Below are positions 55,309-63,846 of a stretch of DNA of 64,000 bases, piece after piece; the stretch's first letter is position 1, and each line of letters opens with the position of its first letter. The stretch covers positions 1 to 64,000 of the forward strand of contig PLUE01000008.1 in NCBI GenBank assembly GCA_003164785.1, given 5' to 3'. A program made the position numbers and the translations under genes. The notes under the pieces are model-generated. The model was given only the letters and a program-made list of their open reading frames with translations, ran no database searches and was not told the origin of the DNA. The stretch comes from Gammaproteobacteria bacterium (GTDB lineage: Bacteria; Pseudomonadota; Gammaproteobacteria; Steroidobacterales; Steroidobacteraceae).

Positions 55309-57609
55309 CTAAGGGGTGACCGACAGGGGCTGCGGATGCCCGATGATATATCCCTGAACGAAATCGATCCCCATCCTCTTCACGGTGTCCAACGACAGCT
55401 GGTCCTCCACCTGCTCGGCGACGATGCGAAAATTCAGGGTTCGCGACAATTCGACCATGGCGGCGACCATGGCTTGGTTGACGGTATCCACGGCGAGACT
55501 GCGGATGAAGGATCCGTCGATTTTCAAGTAATCCATGGGCAACGTCTTCAAGGTTGCGAAGGAACTCAAGCCGCTGCCGAAATCGTCCAACGCGAACTCG
55601 CAACCCATTCCGCGCAGCACACCGATGAAGCGCCGCGCGTGGTCGAGATTGGCGATCACGGAGCTCTCGGTGAGTTCGAAACAAATGTCAGCAGGGCTCG
55701 CGCCCGTGTGATCGAAGCAATCGACCACGAATTCCAGAAATTCCGGATCGCCCAAGGTCTGTCCGGCGATGTTGATCGCGACGCTGCGGCCGGGGGGCAG
55801 CTTCATGCCGCCGCGTCCCAGCGCGGACAACACGGCTTGCACCACCCACCGATCGACATGCGGCATCAGCCGGTAACGTTCGGCGGCGCGAATGAATTCC
55901 GACGGCGGTGCGCCGGGCTGCCCGTTCTCGCCGATCATTCGCAGGAACACCTCGATGGCCGGTCCGCGCAGCGCCCCCCGGGCGGGCACGATCTGTTGGT
56001 AGTAGAGCTCGAACTTGTTCTCGCGCAGGGCGCTCTGTAATTTCTGCAGCCACTGGATCTCTCCGCTTTGCCGCGCACTCGCCTCTTCTCGCGCGGAATA
56101 CACGTGCACGTGCACCCCACCCTGCTTCTTGGCGACATAGCACGCGGAGTCCGCCGAGCTCATCAGGTCTTCGATGGTGCAGCCGCCCTGGCCGATTTCC
56201 ACGAGCCCGATGCTCACGCCGATGTTGAATATCTTGTCCCTCCAGACGAAGCGATAATCGCTGACCGACCGCACGACGTCGTCGGCGATCTGCCGTGCCT
56301 TCTCGAGCGGACAGCCGACCAGCAGCAGCGCGAATTCATCGCCGCCGATGCGCGCCACCGTATCGGAGTCGCGCACCGCCTCTTTGATGATCGAAGCCAC
56401 CTCGCGCAGCATGTTGTCGCCGGCGGTATGCCCGCACGTGTCGTTCACCACCTTGAACCGGTCGAGATCCAGGTAGCACAGTGCATGCGCCGCATTCCCG
56501 GTCTGCGCCGACTCCATGGCCTCCTGCAGCCGCCGTTCGAAATCGCGCCGATTCACCAAGCCGGTGAGCGCGTCGTGGCTCGCTTGATAGGTCATCTGCC
56601 GCGTGAGGCCGCGCAGCTCGCTGGTGTCGTGCAGGACCAGAACCAATCCCATGGGCTCCTTGGTATCCGAGGTGAGCGGCGATACGCTCAGTTCCACCGA
56701 ACGTTCCGCGGCGCCGTTGACCGGCACCAGCACGGCGCGTCTGCCCATGGAAACCCGCCCGCCGGCGGCGAGCGCCATGCGGACCGGATCGCCGAGCGAG
56801 CGTCGGTCGGATTCGTCGACCAGGGAGGCGACCTCGGCAAAGAACTTGCCGATGACCTGATCCACGCGTTGACTCAACAGCGTCTCCGCGGAGAGATTGA
56901 TGTAGTCGATCCGGCCTTCCGTATTGACCGTGATGACGCTTTCACCCATGGCATCCAACGTGACCATGGATCTTGGCCGAGCAGGCGACGTCAGCCCCGA
57001 GAGCGATGCCTCCGGCATCATCTCCAGTGCCGTAAGCAACAAGGCTGGCTCGCCCGAGCTGTCGATCAATGTGCTGGACAATTCGACCCGCGTGACCAGG
57101 CCGTGCGCGCCCGCGAGATCCACTTCGTAGCGCTCGGCGGCGGGTTCGCCGCTCAGACGTCGGCGCAGATTATGCTCGACCAACTCGACATATTCTTTGC
57201 CGACGAAATCGCTCAATGGCCTGCCGATGACCTGGTTCGCAGGCAGGCCCAACAAGGTCAAGAACCGCGAATTGGCGAAAAGAATCTGGTTCCGATGCAC
57301 CAGCACCGCGTCATGCACGGTCTCGACCAAATGTTGGAACAGTTGTTCGCGGCCTTGCATGCTCGCGCCGCGCTGTTCGAGGCTCTCCAGGAGCCTGTTG
57401 ACCGCCGCGCCGAGTTGCTCCAGCGATTTCTGCTTGCCCTCGAGCCCGAGGCGACCCGCCGTTCCGGACTCAAAAGTCAACCGGCGAATCTGCTCCGAAA
57501 ATTCGGTTACGGCCTGCTCCTGGCGCCTCTTCCAAACGAAAAGCACACCGACGCCCACGGCCAACGCAGCAAAAATGGAAAACCAGGCAACAGCGGAAGG
57601 CAGGAGCAA
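55309..57609 (-). CDS. GGDEF/EAL protein with PAS domains and N-terminal membrane helix
   Basis: A bifunctional-looking cyclic di-GMP protein. An N-terminal helix (AVAWFSIFAALAVGVGVLFVW) is followed by a coiled region, two PAS domains, a GGDEF domain with intact GGDEF at about 422-426 and RxxD I-site (RDSD), and an EAL domain. The EAL motif reads EVFLR at about residue 553, so the catalytic Glu is kept but the usual Leu is Phe. The other catalytic residues look intact (NIAG, ELTES, DDFGSG, KIDGSF, EQVED). I chose TTG 57609 because GAGG lies six bases before it and it puts the membrane helix at the very N-terminus; the frame is open to 57708. Product about 766 residues. It may be a cyclase, a phosphodiesterase, or both. 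Confidence 0.88.
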   Translation of the reverse strand: MLLPSAVAWFSIFAALAVGVGVLFVWKRRQEQAVTEFSEQIRRLTFESGTAGRLGLEGKQKSLEQLGAAVNRLLESLEQRGASMQGREQLFQHLVETVHDAVLVHRNQILFANSRFLTLLGLPANQVIGRPLSDFVGKEYVELVEHNLRRRLSGEPAAERYEVDLAGAHGLVTRVELSSTLIDSSGEPALLLTALEMMPEASLSGLTSPARPRSMVTLDAMGESVITVNTEGRIDYINLSAETLLSQRVDQVIGKFFAEVASLVDESDRRSLGDPVRMALAAGGRVSMGRRAVLVPVNGAAERSVELSVSPLTSDTKEPMGLVLVLHDTSELRGLTRQMTYQASHDALTGLVNRRDFERRLQEAMESAQTGNAAHALCYLDLDRFKVVNDTCGHTAGDNMLREVASIIKEAVRDSDTVARIGGDEFALLLVGCPLEKARQIADDVVRSVSDYRFVWRDKIFNIGVSIGLVEIGQGGCTIEDLMSSADSACYVAKKQGGVHVHVYSAREEASARQSGEIQWLQKLQSALRENKFELYYQQIVPARGALRGPAIEVFLRMIGENGQPGAPPSEFIRAAERYRLMPHVDRWVVQAVLSALGRGGMKLPPGRSVAINIAGQTLGDPEFLEFVVDCFDHTGASPADICFELTESSVIANLDHARRFIGVLRGMGCEFALDDFGSGLSSFATLKTLPMDYLKIDGSFIRSLAVDTVNQAMVAAMVELSRTLNFRIVAEQVEDQLSLDTVKRMGIDFVQGYIIGHPQPLSVTP

Positions 57610-57770
57610 CGCGAACCTCGGTGACGACGAACTCTGGCAACGCGTAAAATTTGGGTCCCCTGCGGGTTGAATGCATTGCGGCGCGCCGTGTGTTGGAGAA
57701 TAGCGCAAGGGACTCGCGTACCCTGTGGAAATTGACCATAATCAGCGGTCTAAATCACGCGCGAGAATTT

Positions 57771-58421
57771 ATGGACACGTTGGCAGCTCGGCAGCAGATG
57801 GTCGATCAGCAAATTCGCACCTGGGAGGTGCTCGATCCGCGCGTGCTCGACGTGCTTTGCGCGGTCCCGCGTGAAGCCTTCGTGCCGCCCGCATATCGCG
57901 AACTCGCGTTTGCCGACACTCCCATTCCCATCGGATTCGGCCAATCGATGTTGACTCCGGTGCTGCAGGGTCGGATTCTGCAGGCCCTCAACGTCGGCGC
58001 CTCGGACAGCGTGCTCGAGATCGGCACCGGCACGGGTTACCTGAGCGCATGTTTGAGCCTGCTCGGACGCACCACCCACTCGATCGACATTCGCAGCGAG
58101 TTCACGGCGGCAGCCACGGAGAACCTTCGGGCCGTACCGAAGGCACGGGTGCAGCTCGAAACCCGCGACGCCTTCGACGGCGCCGAATTCGGCGAATATG
58201 ACGCCATCGCGGTCACCGGTTCGATGCCGGTTTACGCCACCTGCTTCGAAAAGGCCTTGCGTGTCGGCGGCCGGCTGTTCGCCGTCGTCGGCGTTGCGCC
58301 GGTGATGGACGCCGTGCTGGTACGGCGCGTGGACAATACGGAATGGATTCGCGAAAGCCTGTTCGAGACGGTCATCGAGCCGCTGACGAACGCGCCGGCC
58401 CCGCAAGGATTCGTGTTCTGA
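57771..58421 (+). CDS. pcm: protein-L-isoaspartate O-methyltransferase family protein
   Basis: An S-adenosylmethionine-dependent methyltransferase of the PIMT family, repairing isoaspartate in aged proteins. Features are VPREAFVPP, the GFGQSMLTP substrate loop (the QSM/QST region of PIMT) and the SAM motif LEIGTGTGYLSA. About 216 residues, near normal. This copy is the tolC-linked form found upstream of rhodanese and tolC in many Gammaproteobacteria, whose methylation target may differ from classical PIMT. Its stop overlaps the next start (TGATG). Confidence 0.88.
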   Translation: MDTLAARQQMVDQQIRTWEVLDPRVLDVLCAVPREAFVPPAYRELAFADTPIPIGFGQSMLTPVLQGRILQALNVGASDSVLEIGTGTGYLSACLSLLGRTTHSIDIRSEFTAAATENLRAVPKARVQLETRDAFDGAEFGEYDAIAVTGSMPVYATCFEKALRVGGRLFAVVGVAPVMDAVLVRRVDNTEWIRESLFETVIEPLTNAPAPQGFVF

Positions 58422-58744
58422 TGATCAAGGAAATCACCCCGCAGGAATTCCTGGAACGCCGTGGCGAAGGCGTCGACATGCAATTGGTGGACGTACGGGA
58501 GGACTGGGAGATTCAGCTCGCTCCGGTTCCGTCCGCGCTCACGCACATTCCCATGGGTGAAATCGCCGACCGACTGGGCGAGCTCGACCCCGGTAAAGAG
58601 ACGGTCGTGATCTGCCGTTCGGGAGGCCGCAGCATGGAAGTTGCCCGATTCCTGGCCGCACACGGCTTCGGAACCGTTTTTAATGTCACCGGCGGAATCC
58701 TAAAGTGGTCCCGTGATCTGGACCCGCAGATCCCACAGTACTAA
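58421..58744 (+). CDS. single-domain rhodanese
   Basis: A 107-residue rhodanese, a sulfur-transfer protein. The active-site cysteine loop is VICRSGGRSM, with the standard ITPQEFLERRG start and the NVTGGILKW end. The ATG overlaps the pcm stop. The small size and context (pcm-rhodanese-tolC) match the GlpE-like rhodanese found in that cluster in other Gammaproteobacteria. Confidence 0.9.
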   Translation: MIKEITPQEFLERRGEGVDMQLVDVREDWEIQLAPVPSALTHIPMGEIADRLGELDPGKETVVICRSGGRSMEVARFLAAHGFGTVFNVTGGILKWSRDLDPQIPQY

Positions 58745-58757
58745 ATCAACTTCTCAA

Positions 58758-58781
58758 GGTGTTATAGTTGCATATAACACC
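58758..58781. promoter_or_regulatory. perfect inverted repeat upstream of tolC
   Basis: GGTGTTATA (58758-58766), a six-base centre GTTGCA, and TATAACACC (58773-58781) form a perfect 9-base inverted repeat. It ends 27 bases before the tolC ATG, and the arms are AT-rich in their core, unlike a terminator. The form and location fit an operator for a dimeric regulator (MarR/TetR type), but the regulator is not known. Confidence 0.6.
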
Positions 58782-58808
58782 GGGTATGCCGATGGTAACG
58801 GACAGGGA

Positions 58809-60263
58809 ATGAAGCGTTCATTGACGTTGGTCGCATGTCTCGTCAGCTTCCATGTCGCGTCGGCAGCGGATCTGGTCGGCGTGTATCAGCGGGCGCTGCA
58901 AAACGATCCCCAGCTGCGGGAAGCCGAAGCCACACGCCTGGCGGCGCTGGAAGCGAAACCCCAGGCTCTCGCCGCCATGCTGCCGCAGTTGACCGGCAGC
59001 GGCTTGGTCAGTCGGGAGCGGGATCGGGGCTCATCGAACACCACCGAATCGGTCAGTGTTCCCGGCGGTCCCTCGTTCCTCGAGAGCTTCCCGTTCGAGG
59101 GGCGCACCACCACCTACAATCACAAATATGGCGTCGACCTCAAACAGAACTTGTTTCGCTGGGAGAACTGGGTCGCGCTGGAAAGAGCCGATTCCCAGGT
59201 GGCTCAGGCCGAAGCGGATTACCAGGCCGCCCAGCAAGACCTGATGTCGCGCGTTGCGCAGCGCTATTTCGACGTGCTGTCCGCGGAGGACGTCCTCGAG
59301 GCTCAGGAAGGAGCCCTATCCTCCGTCAGTCGCCAGTTGGAACAGGCCGAGACGCGTTACGCGGTGGGATTGATCGCGATCACCGACGTGCAGGAAGCGC
59401 GTGCCTCACACGACAGCAGCGCCGCCGCCGTCATCGACGCCAAGCGGCAGGTGGCGTCCGCCCAGGAAGGTCTGCGTGAAATCACCGGCGACCTGTTCGA
59501 CACCCTGGCGCGGCCGATCGAACCCTTCGAACTGAGCAACCCCGACCCCATCAGTGAGGACCGGTGGGTCGACATGGCCTTGCAACAGAATCTATCCCTG
59601 GTATCCAGTCGTTTGGCGGCCGATATCGCGCGCGAGGCCGTGAGCGCCGCGCGCGGCGGACACTACCCGTCGCTCGACCTGGTGGCCAACGGCTCGAAGG
59701 TCACCAGCAATGGCAGCAGCATCAACACGGACGGCACGCCCTACGGCAGCCAAACCCTCGACCAGACGCAACGCACGATCGGCCTGCAGCTGACATTTCC
59801 CCTGTATTCGGGCGGCATGGTGTCGTCCCAGGTGCGGCAGGCCGTCTACCAGCAACGCGCGGCGAAGGAACGCGTGGAGCGCGTGGCGCGCCAGACCGAA
59901 CACGATGCACGCGACTCGTACCTCGGGGTGCTTTCGGAAATTTCACGCGTCAAGGCTCTGCGCCGCGCGGTCGAGTCGAATGCCACCGCGCTCAATGCCA
60001 CGCAATCCGGCTATGAAGCCGGCACACGCACCGCGGTGGACGTGCTCGAGTCCCGCAGACTATGGATCCAGGCCCAGACCGATTATTCGCGCAGCCGCTA
60101 CGACTATATGATCAACATGCTCAAACTCGAACAGGCTGCGGGGATCCTCTCGGAGGAAAGCCTGAATCGCATCAACACCCTCCTCAAGGATCAGCCGCGC
60201 CCGGTCGAGGGGCGCCCGGCTGAGGGGCGCCCGGCCGACGAGCCGCCAACAGCGGCTCGATGA
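58809..60263 (+). CDS. tolC: outer-membrane efflux protein TolC
   Basis: The outer-membrane channel for tripartite efflux and type I secretion. A signal peptide (LVACLVSFHVASA) precedes two structural repeats typical of TolC, with YQRALQNDP, the ETRYAVGLIAITDVQEAR segment and its second-repeat counterpart AGTRTAVDVLESRR. GLQLTFPLYSGGM marks the second beta-region. About 484 residues. CAGGGA lies before the ATG. The C-terminal tail contains a 15-bp repeat (RPVEG RPAEG) and overlaps the 3' end of convergent waaA by about 80 bases. Confidence 0.95.
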   Translation: MKRSLTLVACLVSFHVASAADLVGVYQRALQNDPQLREAEATRLAALEAKPQALAAMLPQLTGSGLVSRERDRGSSNTTESVSVPGGPSFLESFPFEGRTTTYNHKYGVDLKQNLFRWENWVALERADSQVAQAEADYQAAQQDLMSRVAQRYFDVLSAEDVLEAQEGALSSVSRQLEQAETRYAVGLIAITDVQEARASHDSSAAAVIDAKRQVASAQEGLREITGDLFDTLARPIEPFELSNPDPISEDRWVDMALQQNLSLVSSRLAADIAREAVSAARGGHYPSLDLVANGSKVTSNGSSINTDGTPYGSQTLDQTQRTIGLQLTFPLYSGGMVSSQVRQAVYQQRAAKERVERVARQTEHDARDSYLGVLSEISRVKALRRAVESNATALNATQSGYEAGTRTAVDVLESRRLWIQAQTDYSRSRYDYMINMLKLEQAAGILSEESLNRINTLLKDQPRPVEGRPAEGRPADEPPTAAR

Positions 60264-61503
60264 GCTCGACGAGTCGCCGCAAGCTTCCTCGATTCACGCC
60301 GACGACGTGAAGCCCGCGCCCGCCCACGGTCGCACGCCTTGCCCCGTCGCTCAGGAGCTCCATCACCTTGAGCGCCAGATCGGCCGAGTCCCCGACCTGC
60401 AATGCCGCGCCCTCGCGCAATAGGAGGGCCGCAATTTCCCTGGCATTCGCCTGATACGGCCCGGTGATGACGGGCACGCCCAGGGCGGCCGGTTCGAGCA
60501 GATTGTGTCCGCCCACGGGCACCAGACTGCCGCCCACGAAGGCCACATCCACGGACGCATACAGGCTGGCAAGCTCGCCCACCGTATCGACCAACAGCAC
60601 CTGAACATCGGGGCGCACCGCATTGTCGCTGCTGCGACGTTCGAAGCGAACGCCGCATCGGTTCAGCAGGTCGGCGACGGCCTGGAAGCGCTCCGGATGG
60701 CGCGGCACCAGCAACAGCAGCGCGCCGGGCAGGGCAGCCTGCACTGAGGAATGCGCGGCCAACGCCAGTTCCTCCTCCCCGTGGTGCGTACTCCCCGCAA
60801 TCCAAACGGGCCGATCCGGCCAATAGGCCGCCCTCAATTTGCGCCCGAGCTCGAGGACGCCCCCGTCGAACTCGATGTCGAACTTCAGATTGCCGACCAC
60901 ATGAGTGCGGGTGCGTTGCGCTCCGATGGCGATGAAGCGCTCCGCATCCTCGGCGCTTTGCGCCGCCACGACGGTGTCCCCCGCAAACACATCGCGGAAC
61001 AGGCCACCGAACCGGCGATAGCGCGCCACGGACTTCTCGGACAGCCGAGCATTGGCGAGGACGACGGGAATCCCGAGCTGACGGCACCGATGGAATAGAT
61101 TCGGCCAGAGCTCCGTTTCCATGACGATCGCCAGCCGCGGATGCGCGCGCGCCAGGAATCGACGCATGGAACCGGGCGTGTCGTAGGGGAGAAAGCGCAC
61201 GACGACGGAAGCACCGAAGAGCGCGGCGGCGCGCGCGCGCCCCGTCGGCGTCGCGGTCGTCAAGATCAACGACATATCCGGATACTGGATCCGCAACGCC
61301 CGGATCAGCGGCGCTGCCGCCGTGACCTCTCCCAGAGACACCGCGTGGACCCACAGGACTTCAGTCGCAGGCAAGCGCGGCCCGAAGCCGAACCGCTCGC
61401 GCATGCCGACACGATAGGCGGGATTCTCCACGCTCCGCCACACAACCGCCGCCAATGCGACAGGCCGCAGCAGATAGGTCAGCAACGTATAAATGGTTCT
61501 CAA
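60184..61503 (-). CDS. waaA: 3-deoxy-D-manno-octulosonic acid transferase (KDO transferase)
   Basis: Transfers KDO to lipid A precursor at the inner membrane. The 439-residue product has an N-terminal membrane helix (LLTYLLRPVALAAVVW), HAVSLGEVTAA, the METELWPNL motif, NARLSEKS and the CMP-KDO-binding C-domain (GGSLVPVGGHNLLEPAALG). GTG starts exist at 61533 and 61527. I chose the TTG at 61503, which overlaps the kdkA stop (TTGA) and gives the family N-terminus (M)RTIYTLLTYLL, like MLELLYTALLYL in E. coli. The GAPQP/GAPRP tail comes from the tolC-overlap repeat. Confidence 0.93.
   Translation of the reverse strand: MRTIYTLLTYLLRPVALAAVVWRSVENPAYRVGMRERFGFGPRLPATEVLWVHAVSLGEVTAAAPLIRALRIQYPDMSLILTTATPTGRARAAALFGASVVVRFLPYDTPGSMRRFLARAHPRLAIVMETELWPNLFHRCRQLGIPVVLANARLSEKSVARYRRFGGLFRDVFAGDTVVAAQSAEDAERFIAIGAQRTRTHVVGNLKFDIEFDGGVLELGRKLRAAYWPDRPVWIAGSTHHGEEELALAAHSSVQAALPGALLLLVPRHPERFQAVADLLNRCGVRFERRSSDNAVRPDVQVLLVDTVGELASLYASVDVAFVGGSLVPVGGHNLLEPAALGVPVITGPYQANAREIAALLLREGAALQVGDSADLALKVMELLSDGARRATVGGRGLHVVGVNRGSLRRLVELIEPLLAARRPGAPQPGAPRPGAADP
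60197..60236. repeat. 15-bp tandem repeat in the tolC/waaA overlap
   Basis: GAGGGGCGCCCGGCY occurs at 60207-60221 and 60222-60236, preceded by a partial unit from 60197. It encodes RPxEG repeats at the TolC end and, on the other strand, GAPxP repeats at the WaaA end. Seen directly in the sequence. Confidence 0.9.
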
Positions 61504-62249
61504 GACGCGTAGCCCGCGAGCAGCCACCCCCACGCCGCGCTTGGGAACCGGTCGGCGGGCAGGTGCCGCGCCACCTTGACCAGCGAGCGCTGCAACCGCG
61601 ACAGATTCCGTCGCGCCCAGGGCCCTGGCGCACGAAGTCTTCCGCGATCGAAATCGATCACGCTCACCGTGCCCTTCTCGTCGAGGAGGACGTTGTGCGC
61701 ATTCAGATCCGCATGATCCACGCGTGCGGCGTGAAAGCGCGCAACGGTTGCGCCGATCTCACGCCATGTACGCTCGTCCACGACCGTTCGCGCCAGTATC
61801 GAGCTCAACGGCTCGGCACCCACGATTCGCTGGGTGATGAGGTCGCATCGATACCAAAGCCCGTGCCGCGTATAGCGCGCGGCGACCGGCGTCGGCACCG
61901 GCAACCCACGCCGCACGAGCGCCGCGAGCAAGCGCCATTCCAAGAACGCGCGCACCCGGGTTTCGCCCGCCCAGACATAGCGATCCCGGGAAATTCGCGC
62001 GATGAAGCCGCCGCGGCGATAATGCCGCAGCGCCCACTGATGCGGCGTCGACGCGATGAACCACGCCGAACCGCGCCCGCGCGTCACATCGGAGAGTTCG
62101 CCCCGCTCCGCCCAGAACGTCGGCTCGAACACGCTCATCGTCGCGGCGAACCCTGACCCGCCCGTGCCCGCCACATTGCCAAGGCTGGCCGGATCAGCCA
62201 GCATGGCGCCGCTGGCAGTGGCAATGCGTTGGCCGCCGTCGTTCGTCAT
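61500..62249 (-). CDS. kdkA: 3-deoxy-D-manno-octulosonic acid kinase
   Basis: Phosphorylates KDO on lipid A at the 4-position, a kinase of the RIO-like LPS family. The kinase motifs are ALRHYRRGG (Lys/Arg region), the catalytic loop DHADLNAHNVLLD and VIDFDRGRLR with the Mg-binding Asp. About 249 residues, similar to Haemophilus KdkA. The start ATG 62249 gives a slightly long N-terminus; ATG at 62204 is an alternative. It precedes waaA on the same transcript. Confidence 0.92.
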   Translation of the reverse strand: MTNDGGQRIATASGAMLADPASLGNVAGTGGSGFAATMSVFEPTFWAERGELSDVTRGRGSAWFIASTPHQWALRHYRRGGFIARISRDRYVWAGETRVRAFLEWRLLAALVRRGLPVPTPVAARYTRHGLWYRCDLITQRIVGAEPLSSILARTVVDERTWREIGATVARFHAARVDHADLNAHNVLLDEKGTVSVIDFDRGRLRAPGPWARRNLSRLQRSLVKVARHLPADRFPSAAWGWLLAGYAS

Positions 62250-62267
62250 TATTCTGAGCGCATCCTT

Positions 62268-63338
62268 ATGCCAAAGCAGTCCGATTCACCGCCGCGCAGC
62301 GTCTGTGTGCTGCGCCTCTCGGCCATCGGTGATGCCTGCCACGCCGCGGCGGCCCTGCACGCGTTGCAGATGGCATGGCCGCAAACCCGGTTCACTTGGA
62401 TCATCGGTAAACTCGAAGCCAAGCTCATGTCGGCGATACTTCTTGACGTCGAGTTTATCATCTTCGACAAGAGCTCAACGGCCGGCGAACTCATGCGCTT
62501 GCGCAAGGTGCTGAAGCCGAGGCGTTTCGACCTCGTGCTGGATCTGCAGCTCTCGCTGCGCGCGAGCATGGTCTCCCTGCTGTTGCGCTCGCCTCTCAAA
62601 CTTGGCTTCGACCGGGCGCGCGCGCGCGAACTGCAATGGCTCTTCACCAATGCCCGGATCGCGCCCGCGGCCTCGGAACACGTTCTGGATTCGTTCCTGG
62701 GTTTCGTCCGGTGGTGTGATGTCGAACCGGGGCCGCCGTCGTGGAACCTCGTGCTTCCCGATGACGCGAAGCGCTACGCAGAGCGCCTGATTCCCGATGA
62801 TCGCCCGACTCTGGTGATCAGCCCCTGCTCCAGTCACACCCTCCGGAACTGGTCGGCGGAGCGCTACGCCGCGGTGGCCGACCACGCGGCCCGTGTCCAT
62901 GGCATGCGCGTCATCGTGGCCGGCGGCCGCAGCCCGCTCGAACGCAACATGGGAGCAGCCATCGAAGCCGCTGCGGCGCCCGGCACGCGGATCGTCAACC
63001 AAGTGGCTCGGGACACGCTGCCCGAGATGCTCGGGCTGCTGGCCAGCGCCACCGCGCTGCTCACACCGGACTCCGGACCCGCACATATGGCGACAATGGT
63101 GGCCACGCCGGTCATCGGACTCTATGCGGCCACCCGCACCGCCAGGGCGGGCCCCTATTACAGCCGGCAATGGTGCGTGGACAAATACGACGAGGCGGCG
63201 CGGATGATATTCCACAAGCCCGCGAGCGAGATTCCGTGGACCGAGAAAATCGAACGTCCCGGCGTCATGGAATTGATCAGCGTGGCCGAGGTGACGGCCA
63301 AGCTCGATGCCCTGCTCGGCACCTTGAAAGTTCGCTAA
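62268..63338 (+). CDS. LPS heptosyltransferase (glycosyltransferase family 9)
   Basis: A GT9-family enzyme adding heptose or a related sugar to the LPS core. The N-terminal ADP-heptose fold begins VCVLRLSAIGDACHA, DLVLDLQLSLRAS is the acceptor side and the C-domain ends in LLTPDSGPAHMATMVATPVIGLYA (read in pieces), the GT9 donor site. About 356 residues. ATG 62268 is 18 bases from the divergent kdkA start, leaving almost no intergenic space, so promoters must lie within coding sequence. Which core position it modifies cannot be told. Confidence 0.9.
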   Translation: MPKQSDSPPRSVCVLRLSAIGDACHAAAALHALQMAWPQTRFTWIIGKLEAKLMSAILLDVEFIIFDKSSTAGELMRLRKVLKPRRFDLVLDLQLSLRASMVSLLLRSPLKLGFDRARARELQWLFTNARIAPAASEHVLDSFLGFVRWCDVEPGPPSWNLVLPDDAKRYAERLIPDDRPTLVISPCSSHTLRNWSAERYAAVADHAARVHGMRVIVAGGRSPLERNMGAAIEAAAAPGTRIVNQVARDTLPEMLGLLASATALLTPDSGPAHMATMVATPVIGLYAATRTARAGPYYSRQWCVDKYDEAARMIFHKPASEIPWTEKIERPGVMELISVAEVTAKLDALLGTLKVR

Positions 63339-63347
63339 GATGCCGGC

Positions 63348-63755
63348 ATGAAAGAGATCAAGGTTCCAGTCTCACCCGGCGAATTGCTGGATAAGATCAC
63401 CATTCTGCGCATCAAGGCGCAGCGCATGAGCAACCCCGCGAAGGTGGCCAACGTACGGTTCGAACTGACCGCCCTGCAGGCCACCTGGGCCGCTGCCAGC
63501 GACCCCGCCGCTGCGGGCGCCGCCGCCATGGGTGTCGACGCCGAGATCAGCGCCTTGATGGCGGTCAACGAGCGCCTGTGGGTGATCGAGGACGACATTC
63601 GCGACAAGGAGCGGGCACAGACATTCGACGCAGAGTTCATCCGGCTCGCCCGTGCCGTGTACATCGAGAACGATGAGCGGGCGGCCATCAAGCGCCGCAT
63701 CAACGTGAAGCTCGGCTCGAGCATCATCGAAGAGAAGTCCTACCAGAGTTACTAG
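63348..63755 (+). CDS. DUF6165 family protein
   Basis: A 135-residue helical protein of a conserved uncharacterised family (I assign DUF6165 from memory of its pattern). Typical stretches are VPVSPGELLDKITILRIKAQR, LMAVNERLWVIEDDIRDKER in pieces and RRINVKLGSSIIEEKSY. It is mostly amphipathic helix, consistent with a coiled-coil protein. It is nine bases after the heptosyltransferase gene, and members of this family are often near LPS or capsule sugar genes, which suggests a role there. Function unknown. Confidence 0.8.
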   Translation: MKEIKVPVSPGELLDKITILRIKAQRMSNPAKVANVRFELTALQATWAAASDPAAAGAAAMGVDAEISALMAVNERLWVIEDDIRDKERAQTFDAEFIRLARAVYIENDERAAIKRRINVKLGSSIIEEKSYQSY

Positions 63756-63783
63756 GCTTATTGACGCGCTACGCGCGACATTA

Positions 63784-63804
63784 ACGGGGTCGGGGCGACC
63801 CCGT
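63784..63804 (+). terminator. GC-rich hairpin after the DUF6165 gene
   Basis: ACGGGGTC (63784-63791) and GACCCCGT (63797-63804) form a perfect 8-base stem with a 5-base loop between the convergent DUF6165 and zf-CHCC genes. No T-run follows on either strand, so terminator activity is only suggested. Confidence 0.45.
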
Positions 63805-63846
63805 CCGAGATATCCGGTCGGATAAAGACAGGAAGGCGGGGCGGGG

